In this document: positions 16,136 to 25,261 of the stretch, piece after piece
Layout: each line of letters starts with the position of its first letter
How positions within the stretch are numbered: position 1 is the first letter of the stretch
DNA from: Mycobacterium sp. IS-1496
GTDB lineage: Bacteria > Actinomycetota > Actinomycetes > Mycobacteriales > Mycobacteriaceae
DNA: 64,000 nt
Direction: 5' to 3'
Assembly: GCF_001499995.1 (NCBI RefSeq)
Contig: NZ_LQIU01000005.1
Coordinates: 1-64,000 of the forward strand
The notes under the pieces: generated by a model
The model's database searches: none
Told to the model about the DNA's origin: nothing
What the model saw: only the letters and a program-made list of their open reading frames with translations
Position numbers and translations under genes: made by a program

Positions 16136-17349
16136 CAGTTACCCCCTGCGCTCGCCGAGGGATCCGCGGACGACGGGTCCACGGTGTCGATCCCGTCGGC
16201 CGTCTCGGTCAGCTCGGGCACCGGCGCCACCTCGGCCGGCGGCGTCACCGGGGCGTTGAGCGGATCGAGCGTGTAGTTGAGATACCAGGGATCCCCGGGC
16301 GCGGGCACCATCGGTGTGCCCTCCTCTCCCCAGCGGGTGCCGAGGAACAGGCCGCGTTTGAGCCGCGGGATCGTGAAGTCGAAGATGATGAACTGGTTCA
16401 TGTAGTCGCCGCGGATGGCCCGGTCGATGAAGCCCTGGGTGTAGGGGAACGTCGGGGCGTACGCCAGCGCGGTGCCCAGGTTCGGGCCGACGTCGGCGAG
16501 CGCCTTCAGCGTCGGCTCCAGGTTCTGGAGGTTGCGCACGAGGTCGGCCTGGGTGTCCTCGACCAGCGCGGTGGCCGTATCGCTGAAGATCCGCAGCTTG
16601 TCCAGCGCGGCCGTCAGCCTGGGCCGTTCCGCGATCAGCACGTCGAGTGCGGGCGGGATGCGTTGCAGCGCCGAGGAGATGACCTCGCGCTGTCCGGCCA
16701 GGGTGCCTGCGAGCCGGTTCAGGGCGGCGATCGAGGCGTTGATGTCGTCGCGCTGCCGGTCGAGCATGCCGATGAAATCGTTGAGCCGCACCAGCAGGTC
16801 GCGTAACCGGTCCTCACGGCCGCCGAGGGTGGCGTTGAACTCCCGGATGATGTCGCCGACCTGGCCGAGCCCGCCGCCGTTGACGACGACCGACAGCGAC
16901 GACAAGGTCTGCTCCGTCGACGGATAGGTCGAGGACCTGTCGAGCCCGAGGGTGGCCCCCGGTTGCAGGCGACCGGTGGGCGAGGCACCCACCGGCGGAT
17001 CCAGTGCCAGATGCATGGACCCGAGCAGGCTGGTCTGCCCGACGGTGGCGACCGCGTTGGCCGGTATCACGGCACCGGGCTCCACCGTGACCTCCACGTC
17101 GGCGTGCCAGCCGCGCAGGGTCATCCTGCCCACGGTGCCGACCACGACGTCGCTGACCATCACCGGTGAATTCGATTCCAGCGAACCGACGTTGGCGAGC
17201 TGCACGCGGTACGTCGTCGCGCCGGAACCGGTACCCACGGTGCCGGGCAGCGGGATCGAGTTGAGGCCGTCGAAGGTGCATCCGGAGGCGACCACCGTGG
17301 CGCACGTGAGGACCGCCGCCATGCGGCGGGTCGAACGGCGGCCGATCAT
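16135..17349 (-). CDS. mceE: Mce family lipoprotein, MceE position
   Basis: The 404-residue protein carries a lipobox, VVASGC, with C24 as the acylation site, and no normal membrane helix, which identifies the lipoprotein member (MceE/Lpr) of Mce sets. The MCE domain (VMVSDVVVGTVGRMTLRGW) follows, then a long helical region. It is coupled to mceD by a 4-nt overlap (ATG 17349) and to mceF by TGATG. It is anchored to the outer face of the membrane and is part of the hexameric Mce needle. Confidence 0.93.
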   Translation of the reverse strand: MIGRRSTRRMAAVLTCATVVASGCTFDGLNSIPLPGTVGTGSGATTYRVQLANVGSLESNSPVMVSDVVVGTVGRMTLRGWHADVEVTVEPGAVIPANAVATVGQTSLLGSMHLALDPPVGASPTGRLQPGATLGLDRSSTYPSTEQTLSSLSVVVNGGGLGQVGDIIREFNATLGGREDRLRDLLVRLNDFIGMLDRQRDDINASIAALNRLAGTLAGQREVISSALQRIPPALDVLIAERPRLTAALDKLRIFSDTATALVEDTQADLVRNLQNLEPTLKALADVGPNLGTALAYAPTFPYTQGFIDRAIRGDYMNQFIIFDFTIPRLKRGLFLGTRWGEEGTPMVPAPGDPWYLNYTLDPLNAPVTPPAEVAPVPELTETADGIDTVDPSSADPSASAGGN

Positions 17350-18785
17350 TCTGGTGGCCCTTGCTGAGGTGTCTCGGCCGGGAGCAACATCTCGGGCAGC
17401 GTGGCCGGGGCGGGCGGCGGCGCCGCAGGCGGACCCGGCGGTACGGGTGCACCCGGGAACAGCGCCGGAGTCGGATTGGCGGGCAGTCCATTCGGTGCGT
17501 ACGCGCCCGGCGGACCCGGTGGTGTCCCCCAGCCCGCCGGGGGCGGGACGTCCCCGGCGCCGGTGTAGGCGGACACCGCGGGCGGGGTCTCGGGCGGTGT
17601 CGGACTGCCCCCGGCCCCACCGGGCGCCAGTGCCGGATCCGAGTAGACCAGGTTCTCGGGACTCGGCGACTTCTTGAGGTAGGCGTTGATCGGCAGGGGA
17701 AGGTAGTTGAAGTTCAGCAGGCGCAGCGCCGGCCCCAGGTACTCCGCGCAGATCCTCGACGTCTCGGGCGCCGTCGCGTTGCGGACCGCCCCGATCGCCG
17801 AACAGATGAGCTGCACCGGGTTGGCGAAGTTGCCCATCGCGAAGCCGCCGAGCATCGTGCCGGTGTCCGGGTGATAGATGTTGTACCCGTTGCCGATCGC
17901 GTTGGGTGCGACGTGCAGGACGTTCTCGAGGGTGACGCGGTTGTCCGCGACGTTCTGCGTCACGGCGGCCAGACGCTGGATCTGCTCGGCGGTCTGGTCG
18001 CGGCTGCCGGCGATGAACCGCTGCACCTCCCCGACGGCCTCGGCAAGGTTGGTCAACGCGGAGTCCATCTCCGCCCGGCTGCCGTCGACCACGCTGCTCA
18101 CGGTGGCGAGACGGTCCTGGAACTGGACGATCTGCACGTTGCTGTCCCGCAGCGCGGTCACGAAGACCTGCAGGTTCTTGATGACGTCGACGATGTTCCC
18201 GCTGCCGTCGGCGAGGATGCGCCCCACCCCGGAGAGTTGGGCGATGGTCTCGCGCAGCTTCTCCCCGTTGCCGTCCATCGCCTTGGCCGCGCTGTCGATG
18301 AACCGGCTCACCGAGGTGTCGGACACTCCGCCTGCCGGGCCGAGTTCACCTGCCAGCCGGGCCAACTGCTCCTTGACCTCATCCCACTCGACCGGTATCG
18401 CGGTGCGTTCCACGCCGATGACGGCGTCGTCGGGCAACACCGGACCGTTCGACTCGTACGCCGGGGTGAGTTGGACGTAGCGCGCCGCGATCAGGTTCGG
18501 CGCCACGATGATCGCCTTCGCGTCGGCCGGGATCGGCACGCCCCGATCGACCGCGAGGGTGAACCGCGCCTGCTCGCCCGCCGGTTCGATGGATTCGATC
18601 CTGCCGACCCGGACTCCGACGACGCGCACCTCGTCGCCGGGGTAGATCGACGTCGCGGAGGCGAAGTAGGCGGTGATGGTCCGCGGCGCGAAGAACGCCT
18701 GCCGCACGACGACGGCGACACCGGCGACTAGCAACGCCACCAACGCGACCGTGAGGACCTTGGCGAGTCTGGTGCGGCCGATCAT
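17346..18785 (-). CDS. mceD: Mce family protein, MceD position
   Basis: The 479-residue protein has a single N-terminal membrane helix (VLTVALVALLVAGVAVVV), the MCE domain (VRVVGVRVGRIESIEPAGEQ), a helical middle and a C-terminal ~110 residues rich in Pro, Gly and Ala (PPPAGWGTPPGPPGAYAP). Pro-rich tails are common in MceD proteins and may thread through the cell wall. ATG 18785 overlaps the mceC stop by 4 nt. Confidence 0.93.
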   Translation of the reverse strand: MIGRTRLAKVLTVALVALLVAGVAVVVRQAFFAPRTITAYFASATSIYPGDEVRVVGVRVGRIESIEPAGEQARFTLAVDRGVPIPADAKAIIVAPNLIAARYVQLTPAYESNGPVLPDDAVIGVERTAIPVEWDEVKEQLARLAGELGPAGGVSDTSVSRFIDSAAKAMDGNGEKLRETIAQLSGVGRILADGSGNIVDVIKNLQVFVTALRDSNVQIVQFQDRLATVSSVVDGSRAEMDSALTNLAEAVGEVQRFIAGSRDQTAEQIQRLAAVTQNVADNRVTLENVLHVAPNAIGNGYNIYHPDTGTMLGGFAMGNFANPVQLICSAIGAVRNATAPETSRICAEYLGPALRLLNFNYLPLPINAYLKKSPSPENLVYSDPALAPGGAGGSPTPPETPPAVSAYTGAGDVPPPAGWGTPPGPPGAYAPNGLPANPTPALFPGAPVPPGPPAAPPPAPATLPEMLLPAETPQQGPPE

Positions 18786-19864
18786 CGCGAACCACCCGGA
18801 ATACCGTTGTAGGGGAAGGGGAACTCGGCGCGCGGACCGGCGTTGTCGGGCGGTTGACCGGCGTTGACGCCGCGGCGGTATCCGAGCGCGTAGTCGAGGA
18901 ACGGCTGCAGCGCCCCACCGGGTATCAGGTTGCCGATGAACGCGTTGTAGTAGAACCCGTTGTTGACCGCCTCGCCCTGGGTCACCTGGTACTTGGCCAG
19001 GCCGTTGAGGGCTTTGGCGATGTTGTCCCGGTTGCGCTCCAGCATCTCCGACACGGAGTTGAGTTTCTCCAGCGTCGGCGCCAGCTCCTGTTCGTTGTCC
19101 CGCACCAGCCCGGTCAGCTGCTGGGACATCGCGGAGGTGTTGGCGAGCAGGTTGACGATCGCGTACCGGCGCTGTTCGAGCACGGCCAGTAGGTCGTTGG
19201 CGGACAGCAGCAGTGTGTTCACCTGCTGGCTGCGTTCGGACAGGATTCCCGTGACGTCGGCGGCGCCGGCGAGCAGGTCACCCAGCGTCTCGTCGCGGTC
19301 GTTGAGGGACCGGGAGAGCTCGGTCAGCCCCTCGAAGGTCGGGCCCAGCTGGGGAGCCAGCCGGTCGATCGTCTCGGACAGGGTGTCCAGCGACTGGTTC
19401 AGCGTCGCGGTGTCGGTCTCGGCGGTGTTGGCGGTGAACTCACTGACCGCCTCGGTCAGCGAGTAGGGCGACGACGTCCGCGACAGCGGTATCGCCTCCA
19501 GCGATCTCAGCGGTCGTGACCCTCTGGGTTCCACCGTCAGCATCCGCTCGCCGAGCAGTGTGCCGGTGCGGATGTGGGCGGTCGAATCAGAACCGAGCCG
19601 CACCGTCCCGTCGAGCGAGAAGGTCACCAGCGCCTTGCCGTTGTCGAGCGCCACGTCGGACACCGTTCCGACGGTGACGCCGGAGACCTTGACGTCGTTG
19701 CCCGCGGCCAGTCCGCCCGCCTCGGCGAAGACCGCCCGGTACTTCACCGAGGTCGCCATCGACCACAGCTGCTGTGGCTGCAGCCCGACCACGATGACCA
19801 GCACGATGAGCACCAGACCGATGAGACCGGTACGGATGAGCGATGATCCACGATATTTCAGCAT
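18782..19864 (-). CDS. mceC: Mce family protein, MceC position
   Basis: The protein (360 residues from ATG 19864) has one N-terminal membrane helix (GLIGLVLIVLVIVVGLQ) and the MCE domain (KVSGVTVGTVSDVALDNGKA). The start is placed at MLKYRGSS because this ATG overlaps the mceB stop as TGATG; an in-frame start 15 nt earlier would give five extra residues. The helical part ends in NPFIGN-like segments common to MceC (NAFIGNLIPGG). It is the middle gene of the mce operon. Confidence 0.92.
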   Translation of the reverse strand: MLKYRGSSLIRTGLIGLVLIVLVIVVGLQPQQLWSMATSVKYRAVFAEAGGLAAGNDVKVSGVTVGTVSDVALDNGKALVTFSLDGTVRLGSDSTAHIRTGTLLGERMLTVEPRGSRPLRSLEAIPLSRTSSPYSLTEAVSEFTANTAETDTATLNQSLDTLSETIDRLAPQLGPTFEGLTELSRSLNDRDETLGDLLAGAADVTGILSERSQQVNTLLLSANDLLAVLEQRRYAIVNLLANTSAMSQQLTGLVRDNEQELAPTLEKLNSVSEMLERNRDNIAKALNGLAKYQVTQGEAVNNGFYYNAFIGNLIPGGALQPFLDYALGYRRGVNAGQPPDNAGPRAEFPFPYNGIPGGSR

Positions 19865-20889
19865 CAGGGCTCGGCGCACCTTCCGGTGTCTTGCTTGATC
19901 CAGGGGAAGTACGCGGTGCGCCCCTGCAGATCGGTGACCCGTACGGACAGACCGCAGAGGTACTGGTTGAGCCAGCTGCCGTAGGCGCCGAGGCGGACCA
20001 GCTTGCGGTAGTTGGCCGGGGCCTTCTGCAGGGAGATGTCGAGCAGCTCCTTGTCCTTCTCGAGCAGCGGCGCGACGCGGTTGAGCTGATCGATCGATCC
20101 CGCCAGCGGGGGCCGGGCCTCGGTCATGAGATCGGCCAGCGACGCGGTGCCGTTGTCGAGGGATTCGATGGCGGCACCGATCGGATCGCGGTCCTGGGCC
20201 AGCCCGGTGACGAGTTCCTCGAGACGCGCGACGGCGCCGGAGAACTCGTCGCCGTCCCGCGACATCGTCGCGACCACGGTGTTGAGATTGTCGATCATCT
20301 GCCGGACCGTCTCGCCGTTGGCGGCGATCGAGTTGCTGAACGACGAGGTCTTGGCGAACAGGGACTCGACGTCATTGCTGTTGCCCTGCAGGATCTGGAT
20401 CAGCGAGTGGGTCAGCGCGTTGACGTCTTCGGGGTCGAGCCCCCTGATGACCGGTTTGAGGCCGCCCAGCAGCAGGTCCAGGTCGAGTGCGGGTTCGGTG
20501 CGGTCCTGGGGGATGCGCGATCCGGCGGGTTGGATCTTCGTCGATCCGGGCCCGTCGACGAGTTCCAGGTAACGGTCACCGACGAGGTTGAGGTAGCGGA
20601 CGGCCACCTTGGTCCCGGTGGTCAGCACGACGTCGTCACCGGCGTCGAACTCCACCACCACCGTGGTGTCCGGTTGCAGTGAGACACCGTTGACCGTGCC
20701 GACCCGGATCCCCGCGATACGCACGGAGTCACCGGGTTTCACACTCGACGCGTCGGTGAACACCGCGGAGTAGGTGTGGGCCGACCCGGCGCGGTACTGC
20801 CCGAAGATCGCGAACAACGCTGCGGTGAACAGCACCATCACCGCGGCGAACACGCCGAACTTGATCAGTGTGGGGCCCAGCCGCCTCAT
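19864..20889 (-). CDS. mceB: Mce family protein, MceB position
   Basis: The protein (341 residues from ATG 20889) has an N-terminal membrane helix (FGVFAAVMVLFTAALFAIFG) and the MCE domain (SVRIAGIRVGTVNGVSLQPD), followed by the helical region and an MceB-like C-terminus with a Cys pair (YLCG...GRCAEP). The longer open frame upstream lies in mceA and is a shadow; ATG 20889 forms an ATGA overlap with the mceA stop. Confidence 0.93.
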   Translation of the reverse strand: MRRLGPTLIKFGVFAAVMVLFTAALFAIFGQYRAGSAHTYSAVFTDASSVKPGDSVRIAGIRVGTVNGVSLQPDTTVVVEFDAGDDVVLTTGTKVAVRYLNLVGDRYLELVDGPGSTKIQPAGSRIPQDRTEPALDLDLLLGGLKPVIRGLDPEDVNALTHSLIQILQGNSNDVESLFAKTSSFSNSIAANGETVRQMIDNLNTVVATMSRDGDEFSGAVARLEELVTGLAQDRDPIGAAIESLDNGTASLADLMTEARPPLAGSIDQLNRVAPLLEKDKELLDISLQKAPANYRKLVRLGAYGSWLNQYLCGLSVRVTDLQGRTAYFPWIKQDTGRCAEP

Positions 20890-22082
20890 CCCGGCTGGCC
20901 GATCTGCGAGGTGTTGCGGGGCGGTCCGTCGAGGGGTCCGAACAGCATCTGCTTGAGTCCTTCGGAGTTGAGCAGAATGCCCTGGTTGCCGTATTGCGCC
21001 GGGTTGGCGTCGATGTCGGAGACGACGTACGGCGCGCGGGTCTCGTAGCCCACGTCGGGCAGACCCACACACTGCGGACCGCCGCGTGCCGCCACCTTCG
21101 GCAGATTCTGTGGATACCGGTAGCGCTCGGTGCCCAGCACGAACGAATCCAGCAGCAGCACACCGGGAACCGGGGGTGGCGGGGCCATGGCCAGCGGAAG
21201 CATGCCGGCCAGGCCGCAGTTGAGCGCGGTGTGGTACTCGTTGGTCAGATCCGTCGTGGGCACCAGCAGGCGCATGACGTCGGTGAGCGCGCCCCGGTTC
21301 GTCGCCACGACGTCGTTGCCGATGTCGGCGAGCCCGATGGCGCTGACCAACAGCGCGTCGAGGTCACTTCGCTTCTCCACCAGCGTGTCGCTGATCCGGG
21401 AGGCGTTGTCGGCGGTGGTGAGCAGGTCCGGGGCGGCGTCGGCGTAGGCGCCGAGGACCTGCGGCGCGACGGCGATGTCGCGGCTGAGGTTGTCCATGCT
21501 GGGGTCGAGGTCGGCGAGCATCGTGTCCAGGTCGGCCAGAGTCCGACCGAACTTCTCACCGCGTCCGGCGAGTCCCTGCGAGAGCGCGCCGAGCGTCTCG
21601 TTGAGCTTGGCGGGTTCGACCTTCGCCAGCACGGACACGAGTTGTTCGAATACCGTGTTGATCTCGACGGTCACGTGTCCGGCGTCGAGGACCTGGCCGG
21701 CGCGCAACGGCTCGGGTGAGGGATCGGCCGGCGGCACCAACTCCACTGCCTTGGAACCGAATACGGTGGTCGAGCCGATGTCGACCAGGACGTTCGACGG
21801 GATGATCTCGAGCTGGGACGGATCCATCGCGAGCCGGATGGCCGCCCGGCCGTCGGGTAGCGCCTCGATGGCGGCCACCTTGCCGACCTGGGCGCCGTGC
21901 AGTTTGACCTTGGCGTCGGGGTTCATCACCAGGCCGACGCGCTCGGAGACGACGGTCACCGTCGCGCTTCTGGTGAACGTCCCGTTGAACAGCCCCACCG
22001 CCAGCGCGACGATCGCGACGATGCCCACCACCGTGAGCGTGCCCGCCACGTTCCGTGCGGAGATCGACTTCATCGCCACCAC
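20886..22082 (-). CDS. mceA: Mce family protein, MceA position
   Basis: This is the first Mce subunit, 398 residues from GTG 22082 or 395 from ATG 22073; the ribosome site is weak for both. It has an N-terminal membrane helix (LTVVGIVAIVALAVGLF), the MCE domain (VKLHGAQVGKVAAIEALPDGR) and the long helical region. It follows yrbEB by only 4 nt. In Mce transporters MceA contributes to the hexameric tunnel that delivers lipid to the YrbE permeases. Confidence 0.93.
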   Translation of the reverse strand: MVAMKSISARNVAGTLTVVGIVAIVALAVGLFNGTFTRSATVTVVSERVGLVMNPDAKVKLHGAQVGKVAAIEALPDGRAAIRLAMDPSQLEIIPSNVLVDIGSTTVFGSKAVELVPPADPSPEPLRAGQVLDAGHVTVEINTVFEQLVSVLAKVEPAKLNETLGALSQGLAGRGEKFGRTLADLDTMLADLDPSMDNLSRDIAVAPQVLGAYADAAPDLLTTADNASRISDTLVEKRSDLDALLVSAIGLADIGNDVVATNRGALTDVMRLLVPTTDLTNEYHTALNCGLAGMLPLAMAPPPPVPGVLLLDSFVLGTERYRYPQNLPKVAARGGPQCVGLPDVGYETRAPYVVSDIDANPAQYGNQGILLNSEGLKQMLFGPLDGPPRNTSQIGQPG

Positions 22083-22086
22083 ACAC

Positions 22087-22944
22087 CTATCCGGACAGGT
22101 TGAAGTTGCCGTTGGAGCCGTACACGGAGAGCGAGATCAGCAGTGTGACCGCCACGACGACGACCAGTGAGGTGCGAACCGCGTTGCCGACGGCCACCCC
22201 GACACCGGCCGGGCCGCCGGTGGCGAAATAGCCGAAGTAGGTGTGGATGAACAACACCGTGAGCGCCATCAGGATCGCCTGCAGGAACGACCACAGCAGG
22301 TCGACGGGATTGAGGAAGGTGTTGAAGTAGTGCTCGTAGAGCCCGCCGGACTGGCCGAACAGCATCACGGTGGTGAACTGCGAAGCCAGGAAGGACAGGA
22401 TCACCGCAACCGAGTACAGCGGCGTGATCGCGATCATCCCCGCGATGATGCGGGTGCTCACCAGGTACTCGATGGGGCGGATGCCCATGGTCTCGAGTGC
22501 GTCGACCTCTTCGTTGATGCGCATGGCCCCGAGTTGGGCGGTCACCCCGGCGCCGAAGGTGGCGGCCAGGCCGATCCCGGCGACCACGGGTGCGGAGATG
22601 CGCACGTTGATGAACGCGGCGAGGAATCCGGTGAGCGCCTCGATACCGATGTCGCCGAGCGAGCTGTACCCCTGCACCGCCAGGGTGCCGCCCGCGGCCA
22701 GCGTGAGGAACCCGACGATGACGACGGTGCCGCCGATCATCGCCAAAGTGCCTGCACCCATGCTGATCTCGGCGATCAGCCGGATGATCTCCTTGCGGTA
22801 GTTCATCGCCGCGTGCGGGGTGCCCGCCAGCGCGCGGCCGTAGAACAGGATGTGGTCACCGAGGCGGCCGACCAGCGAGGCCGGCTTCGTGAACTGCCGC
22901 ACGGCGCGGGGGTAGGCCGCTCCGAGCGTGCCGAGTGCACCCAT
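22087..22944 (-). CDS. yrbEB: Mce transporter permease YrbEB (MlaE family)
   Basis: The 285-residue protein has five to six membrane helices and the MlaE-family core, with FGAGVTAQLGAMRINEEVDALETMGI as the conserved cytoplasmic EQ-loop-like segment. The YrbE pair forms the membrane domain driven by an ATPase (MceG/Mkl) encoded elsewhere. ATG 22944 is 3 nt after the yrbEA stop. The C-terminus ends GNGNFNLSG-like without extra domains, the normal length for the family. Confidence 0.94.
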   Translation of the reverse strand: MGALGTLGAAYPRAVRQFTKPASLVGRLGDHILFYGRALAGTPHAAMNYRKEIIRLIAEISMGAGTLAMIGGTVVIVGFLTLAAGGTLAVQGYSSLGDIGIEALTGFLAAFINVRISAPVVAGIGLAATFGAGVTAQLGAMRINEEVDALETMGIRPIEYLVSTRIIAGMIAITPLYSVAVILSFLASQFTTVMLFGQSGGLYEHYFNTFLNPVDLLWSFLQAILMALTVLFIHTYFGYFATGGPAGVGVAVGNAVRTSLVVVVAVTLLISLSVYGSNGNFNLSG

Positions 22945-22947
22945 CCG

Positions 22948-23718
22948 CTAGCCCGTCGTCATCCGGATGCCGATCGCGGTCACGACCACGTTGATCACGA
23001 ACAGCGCCATGAAGGCGTACACCACGGTCTCGTTCACCGCGTTGCCCACGGCCTTGGCGCCGCCACCGTTGATCGTCAACCCGCGGTAGCACGCGACCAG
23101 ACCGGCGATCAGCCCGAACAGCGCGGCCTTCACGCAGGAGATGACGACCTCGCCGACACCGGTCAGCAGCGTGATGCCCGCCGCGAAGGCGCCGGGGTTG
23201 ACGTCCTGGACGAACACCGAGAAGGCGTAGCCGCCGATGATGCCGATGATGACGACCAGGCTGTTGAGCAGCAACGCCACCAGGCCCGAGGCCAGCATGC
23301 GCGGGGTCACCAGGCGCGCAACGGGATTGATGCCCAGCACCTCCATCGCCTCGATCTCCTCGCGGATGGTGCGCGACCCGAGGTCGGCGCACATCGCGGT
23401 CGCGCCCGCGCCGGCGACGATCAGCACCGTGACGAGCGGGCCCACCTGGGTGACCGCGCCGAATGCGGCGCCGGCGCCGGACAGGTCGGCGGCGCCGAGT
23501 TCGCGAAGCAGGATGTTCAGCGTGAAGCTCACCAGCACCGTGAACGGGATCGCCACCAGCAGCGTCGGCGCGAGCGACACCCGGGCGACGAACCACGACT
23601 GTTCGAGGAACTCCCTGGCCTGGAACGGCCGCTTGAAGGCGAACCTCACCGCGTCGACGGTCATCCCGAACAGACCGCCGACCGCCTCCAGAGGCCGATC
23701 CAGATCTGTTCGTCTCAC
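22948..23718 (-). CDS. yrbEA: Mce transporter permease YrbEA (MlaE family)
   Basis: The protein (256 residues) opens the mce operon. It has an MlaE-type permease fold with ATAMCADLGSRTIREEIEAMEVLGI and C-terminal membrane helices. The start is set at GTG 23718, 5 nt after GGAGGAG; an open frame continues nine codons further upstream to GTG 23745 but has no ribosome site. The 192-nt gap to the divergent VOC gene must hold the mce promoter. No regulator of the Mce1R/Mce3R type is adjacent. Confidence 0.92.
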   Translation of the reverse strand: MRRTDLDRPLEAVGGLFGMTVDAVRFAFKRPFQAREFLEQSWFVARVSLAPTLLVAIPFTVLVSFTLNILLRELGAADLSGAGAAFGAVTQVGPLVTVLIVAGAGATAMCADLGSRTIREEIEAMEVLGINPVARLVTPRMLASGLVALLLNSLVVIIGIIGGYAFSVFVQDVNPGAFAAGITLLTGVGEVVISCVKAALFGLIAGLVACYRGLTINGGGAKAVGNAVNETVVYAFMALFVINVVVTAIGIRMTTG

Positions 23719-23897
23719 CAGTACTCCTCCTGCACTACCCACCACGGCACCAGGGCCGACGGCGACTCGAGGGGCAACACTGGCATCCGAGTGAGCGAGG
23801 GCACATCTCCCGTCCCGCCCATCGGGACAACGCGCGGCGGCCGCACCCGGGTGATCTCGCCGGGCGCCGGCGGTGGACGCCGTCGGCGTCCGTGAAA

Positions 23898-23903
23898 TAC
23901 GTT
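23898..23903 (+). promoter_or_regulatory. -10 box for leaderless VOC-protein transcript
   Basis: TACGTT ends 7 nt before ATG 23911 with no ribosome site between. This favours ATG 23911 over the in-frame GTG at 23902, which would lie inside the box. Confidence 0.45.
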
Positions 23904-23910
23904 GTGCTCC

Positions 23911-24516
23911 ATGACGAGCCGTATCCGGGAGATTCTGGTCGAGTCGACGGATCCGGCACCGCTGGTGACGTTCTGGTCGGAGCTGTTGCAGCTGCCGCCG
24001 CTCGGCGACGGCGCGGTCCGCATCGACGACGGCGTGCGTCTACGCTTCGCGGTGACCGACGAGCCGAAGCGGGTGAAGAACCGCCTGCACCTCGACCTCG
24101 CCTCGACATACTCCGGCCACCAGGCCGAACTGGTGCGCAGCGCTCGAGCGCTCGGTGCGACGACTGTCGACCTCGGCCAGGGTGACGTGCCGTGGGTGGT
24201 GCTCTCCGATCCCGGCGGCAATGAATTCTGTGTGCTCGAACCCCGCGACGAGTACCAGGGCATCGGTGCGATCGCGGCGGTCGTGTTCGACGCGTGCGAT
24301 CCGTCCGCGCTGGCGCGGTTCTGGTCCGGACCGACCGGACTGCCCGTCACCCGCGAGCACCCGGTGTACGCGTCGTTGCGTCAGGATTCGCGGTTCTGGG
24401 TGGAGTTCATCCGGGTCGACGAGCCCAAGACCGTGCGCAACCGCCTGCACCTCGTGGTCGACGGCCACCAACTGCCGGAGCGCGACCCGGAGGGCAACGA
24501 GATCGTCCACACGTGA
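23911..24516 (+). CDS. two-domain VOC (glyoxalase-fold) protein
   Basis: The 201-residue protein contains two VOC-type half-domains. Both end in the same type of strand-helix unit, with DEPKRVKNRLHLDL in the first and DEPKTVRNRLHLVV in the second, and each has a D(P)xGNE metal/turn motif (DPGGNEFCVLE, DPEGNEIVH). It may be a dioxygenase-like, isomerase-like or binding protein; the substrate is not evident. It is divergent from the mce operon and upstream of lysE on the same strand. Confidence 0.78.
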   Translation: MTSRIREILVESTDPAPLVTFWSELLQLPPLGDGAVRIDDGVRLRFAVTDEPKRVKNRLHLDLASTYSGHQAELVRSARALGATTVDLGQGDVPWVVLSDPGGNEFCVLEPRDEYQGIGAIAAVVFDACDPSALARFWSGPTGLPVTREHPVYASLRQDSRFWVEFIRVDEPKTVRNRLHLVVDGHQLPERDPEGNEIVHT

Positions 24517-24577
24517 CGCATAAGCGTCGCTAATCCCGCGTCAGAATCTTTAGCTGTACTGAACCGTCGGCACTTCC

Positions 24578-24583
24578 TACCGT
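24578..24583 (+). promoter_or_regulatory. -10 box for leaderless lysE transcript
   Basis: TACCGT ends 7 nt before GTG 24591. The same TTCCTACCGT decamer precedes narK at 32577-32586 with the same spacing. Confidence 0.5.
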
Positions 24584-24590
24584 CGGAGGC

Positions 24591-25190
24591 GTGACCTCTC
24601 CCGTCGTCTTCGGCTTCCTGTCGGCGCTCACGCTGATCGCCGCGATCGGTGCGCAGAACGCGTTCGTCCTCCGCCAGGGCGTCCGTGGCGAGCACGTCGC
24701 CGCCGTCGTCGCGGTGTGCACGGTGTCCGATGTGCTGCTGATCGGCGCGGGCATCGCGGGCTTCGGCGCCCTCGTCACCGCCCACCCCGGCGTGCTGGAC
24801 GTCGCGCGGTTCGGGGGCGCCGCGTTCCTGATCGGGTACGGACTGCTTGCCGCCCGGCGCGCCGTGCGGCCGTCGGCACTCACGCCATCGGAGGACGGGC
24901 CGGCCCGGCTGGTCGGCGTCCTGGTCACCTGCGCCGCACTCACCTGGCTCAACCCGCATGTCTATCTCGACACGGTCGTGTTGCTCGGCGCCCTGGCCAA
25001 CGAGCACCGCGACGACCGCTGGCTCTTCGGCATCGGGGCCGTCACGGCGAGCGCCGTGTGGTTCACCGGTCTCGCATTCGGCGCCCGGCGGCTGGCGGGC
25101 CTGTTCACCACACCGTCGACGTGGCGTGTTCTCGACGCGCTGATCGCGGTCACCATGGTGATTCTCGGTCTCGCCGTGGCATTCGGCTGA
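24591..25190 (+). CDS. lysE: LysE-family amino-acid exporter
   Basis: The 199-residue membrane protein has five to six hydrophobic helices and the LysE signature [11 protein letters not shown] near the N-terminus, with [16 protein letters not shown] in the second half, as in L-lysine/L-arginine exporters such as LysE/ArgO. The usual divergent LysR-type regulator (LysG/ArgP) is absent here: the next gene upstream is the VOC gene. Substrate is therefore a family-level inference. Confidence 0.88.
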   Translation: MTSPVVFGFLSALTLIAAIGAQNAFVLRQGVRGEHVAAVVAVCTVSDVLLIGAGIAGFGALVTAHPGVLDVARFGGAAFLIGYGLLAARRAVRPSALTPSEDGPARLVGVLVTCAALTWLNPHVYLDTVVLLGALANEHRDDRWLFGIGAVTASAVWFTGLAFGARRLAGLFTTPSTWRVLDALIAVTMVILGLAVAFG

Positions 25191-25249
25191 CCATGTCGAT
25201 GCGTTCATGACATTTTCCGGTAACACTGTCCATCAGCGAAGCCCGGGCG

Positions 25250-25255
25250 TAATCT
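25250..25255 (+). promoter_or_regulatory. -10 box placing a start at the base of the stem-loop
   Basis: TAATCT is followed by 6 nt (GTGAGG), giving a predicted transcript start at 25262, the first base before the long stem. A weak -35 (CTGTCC, 25226-25231) lies 18 nt upstream. Confidence 0.4.
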
Positions 25256-25261
25256 GTGAGG

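Noticed and set aside
22243..23895. 550-codon plus-strand ORF opposite yrbEA/yrbEB
   Set aside because: Antisense shadow rich in Asp/His/Arg; the permease helices are on the other strand.
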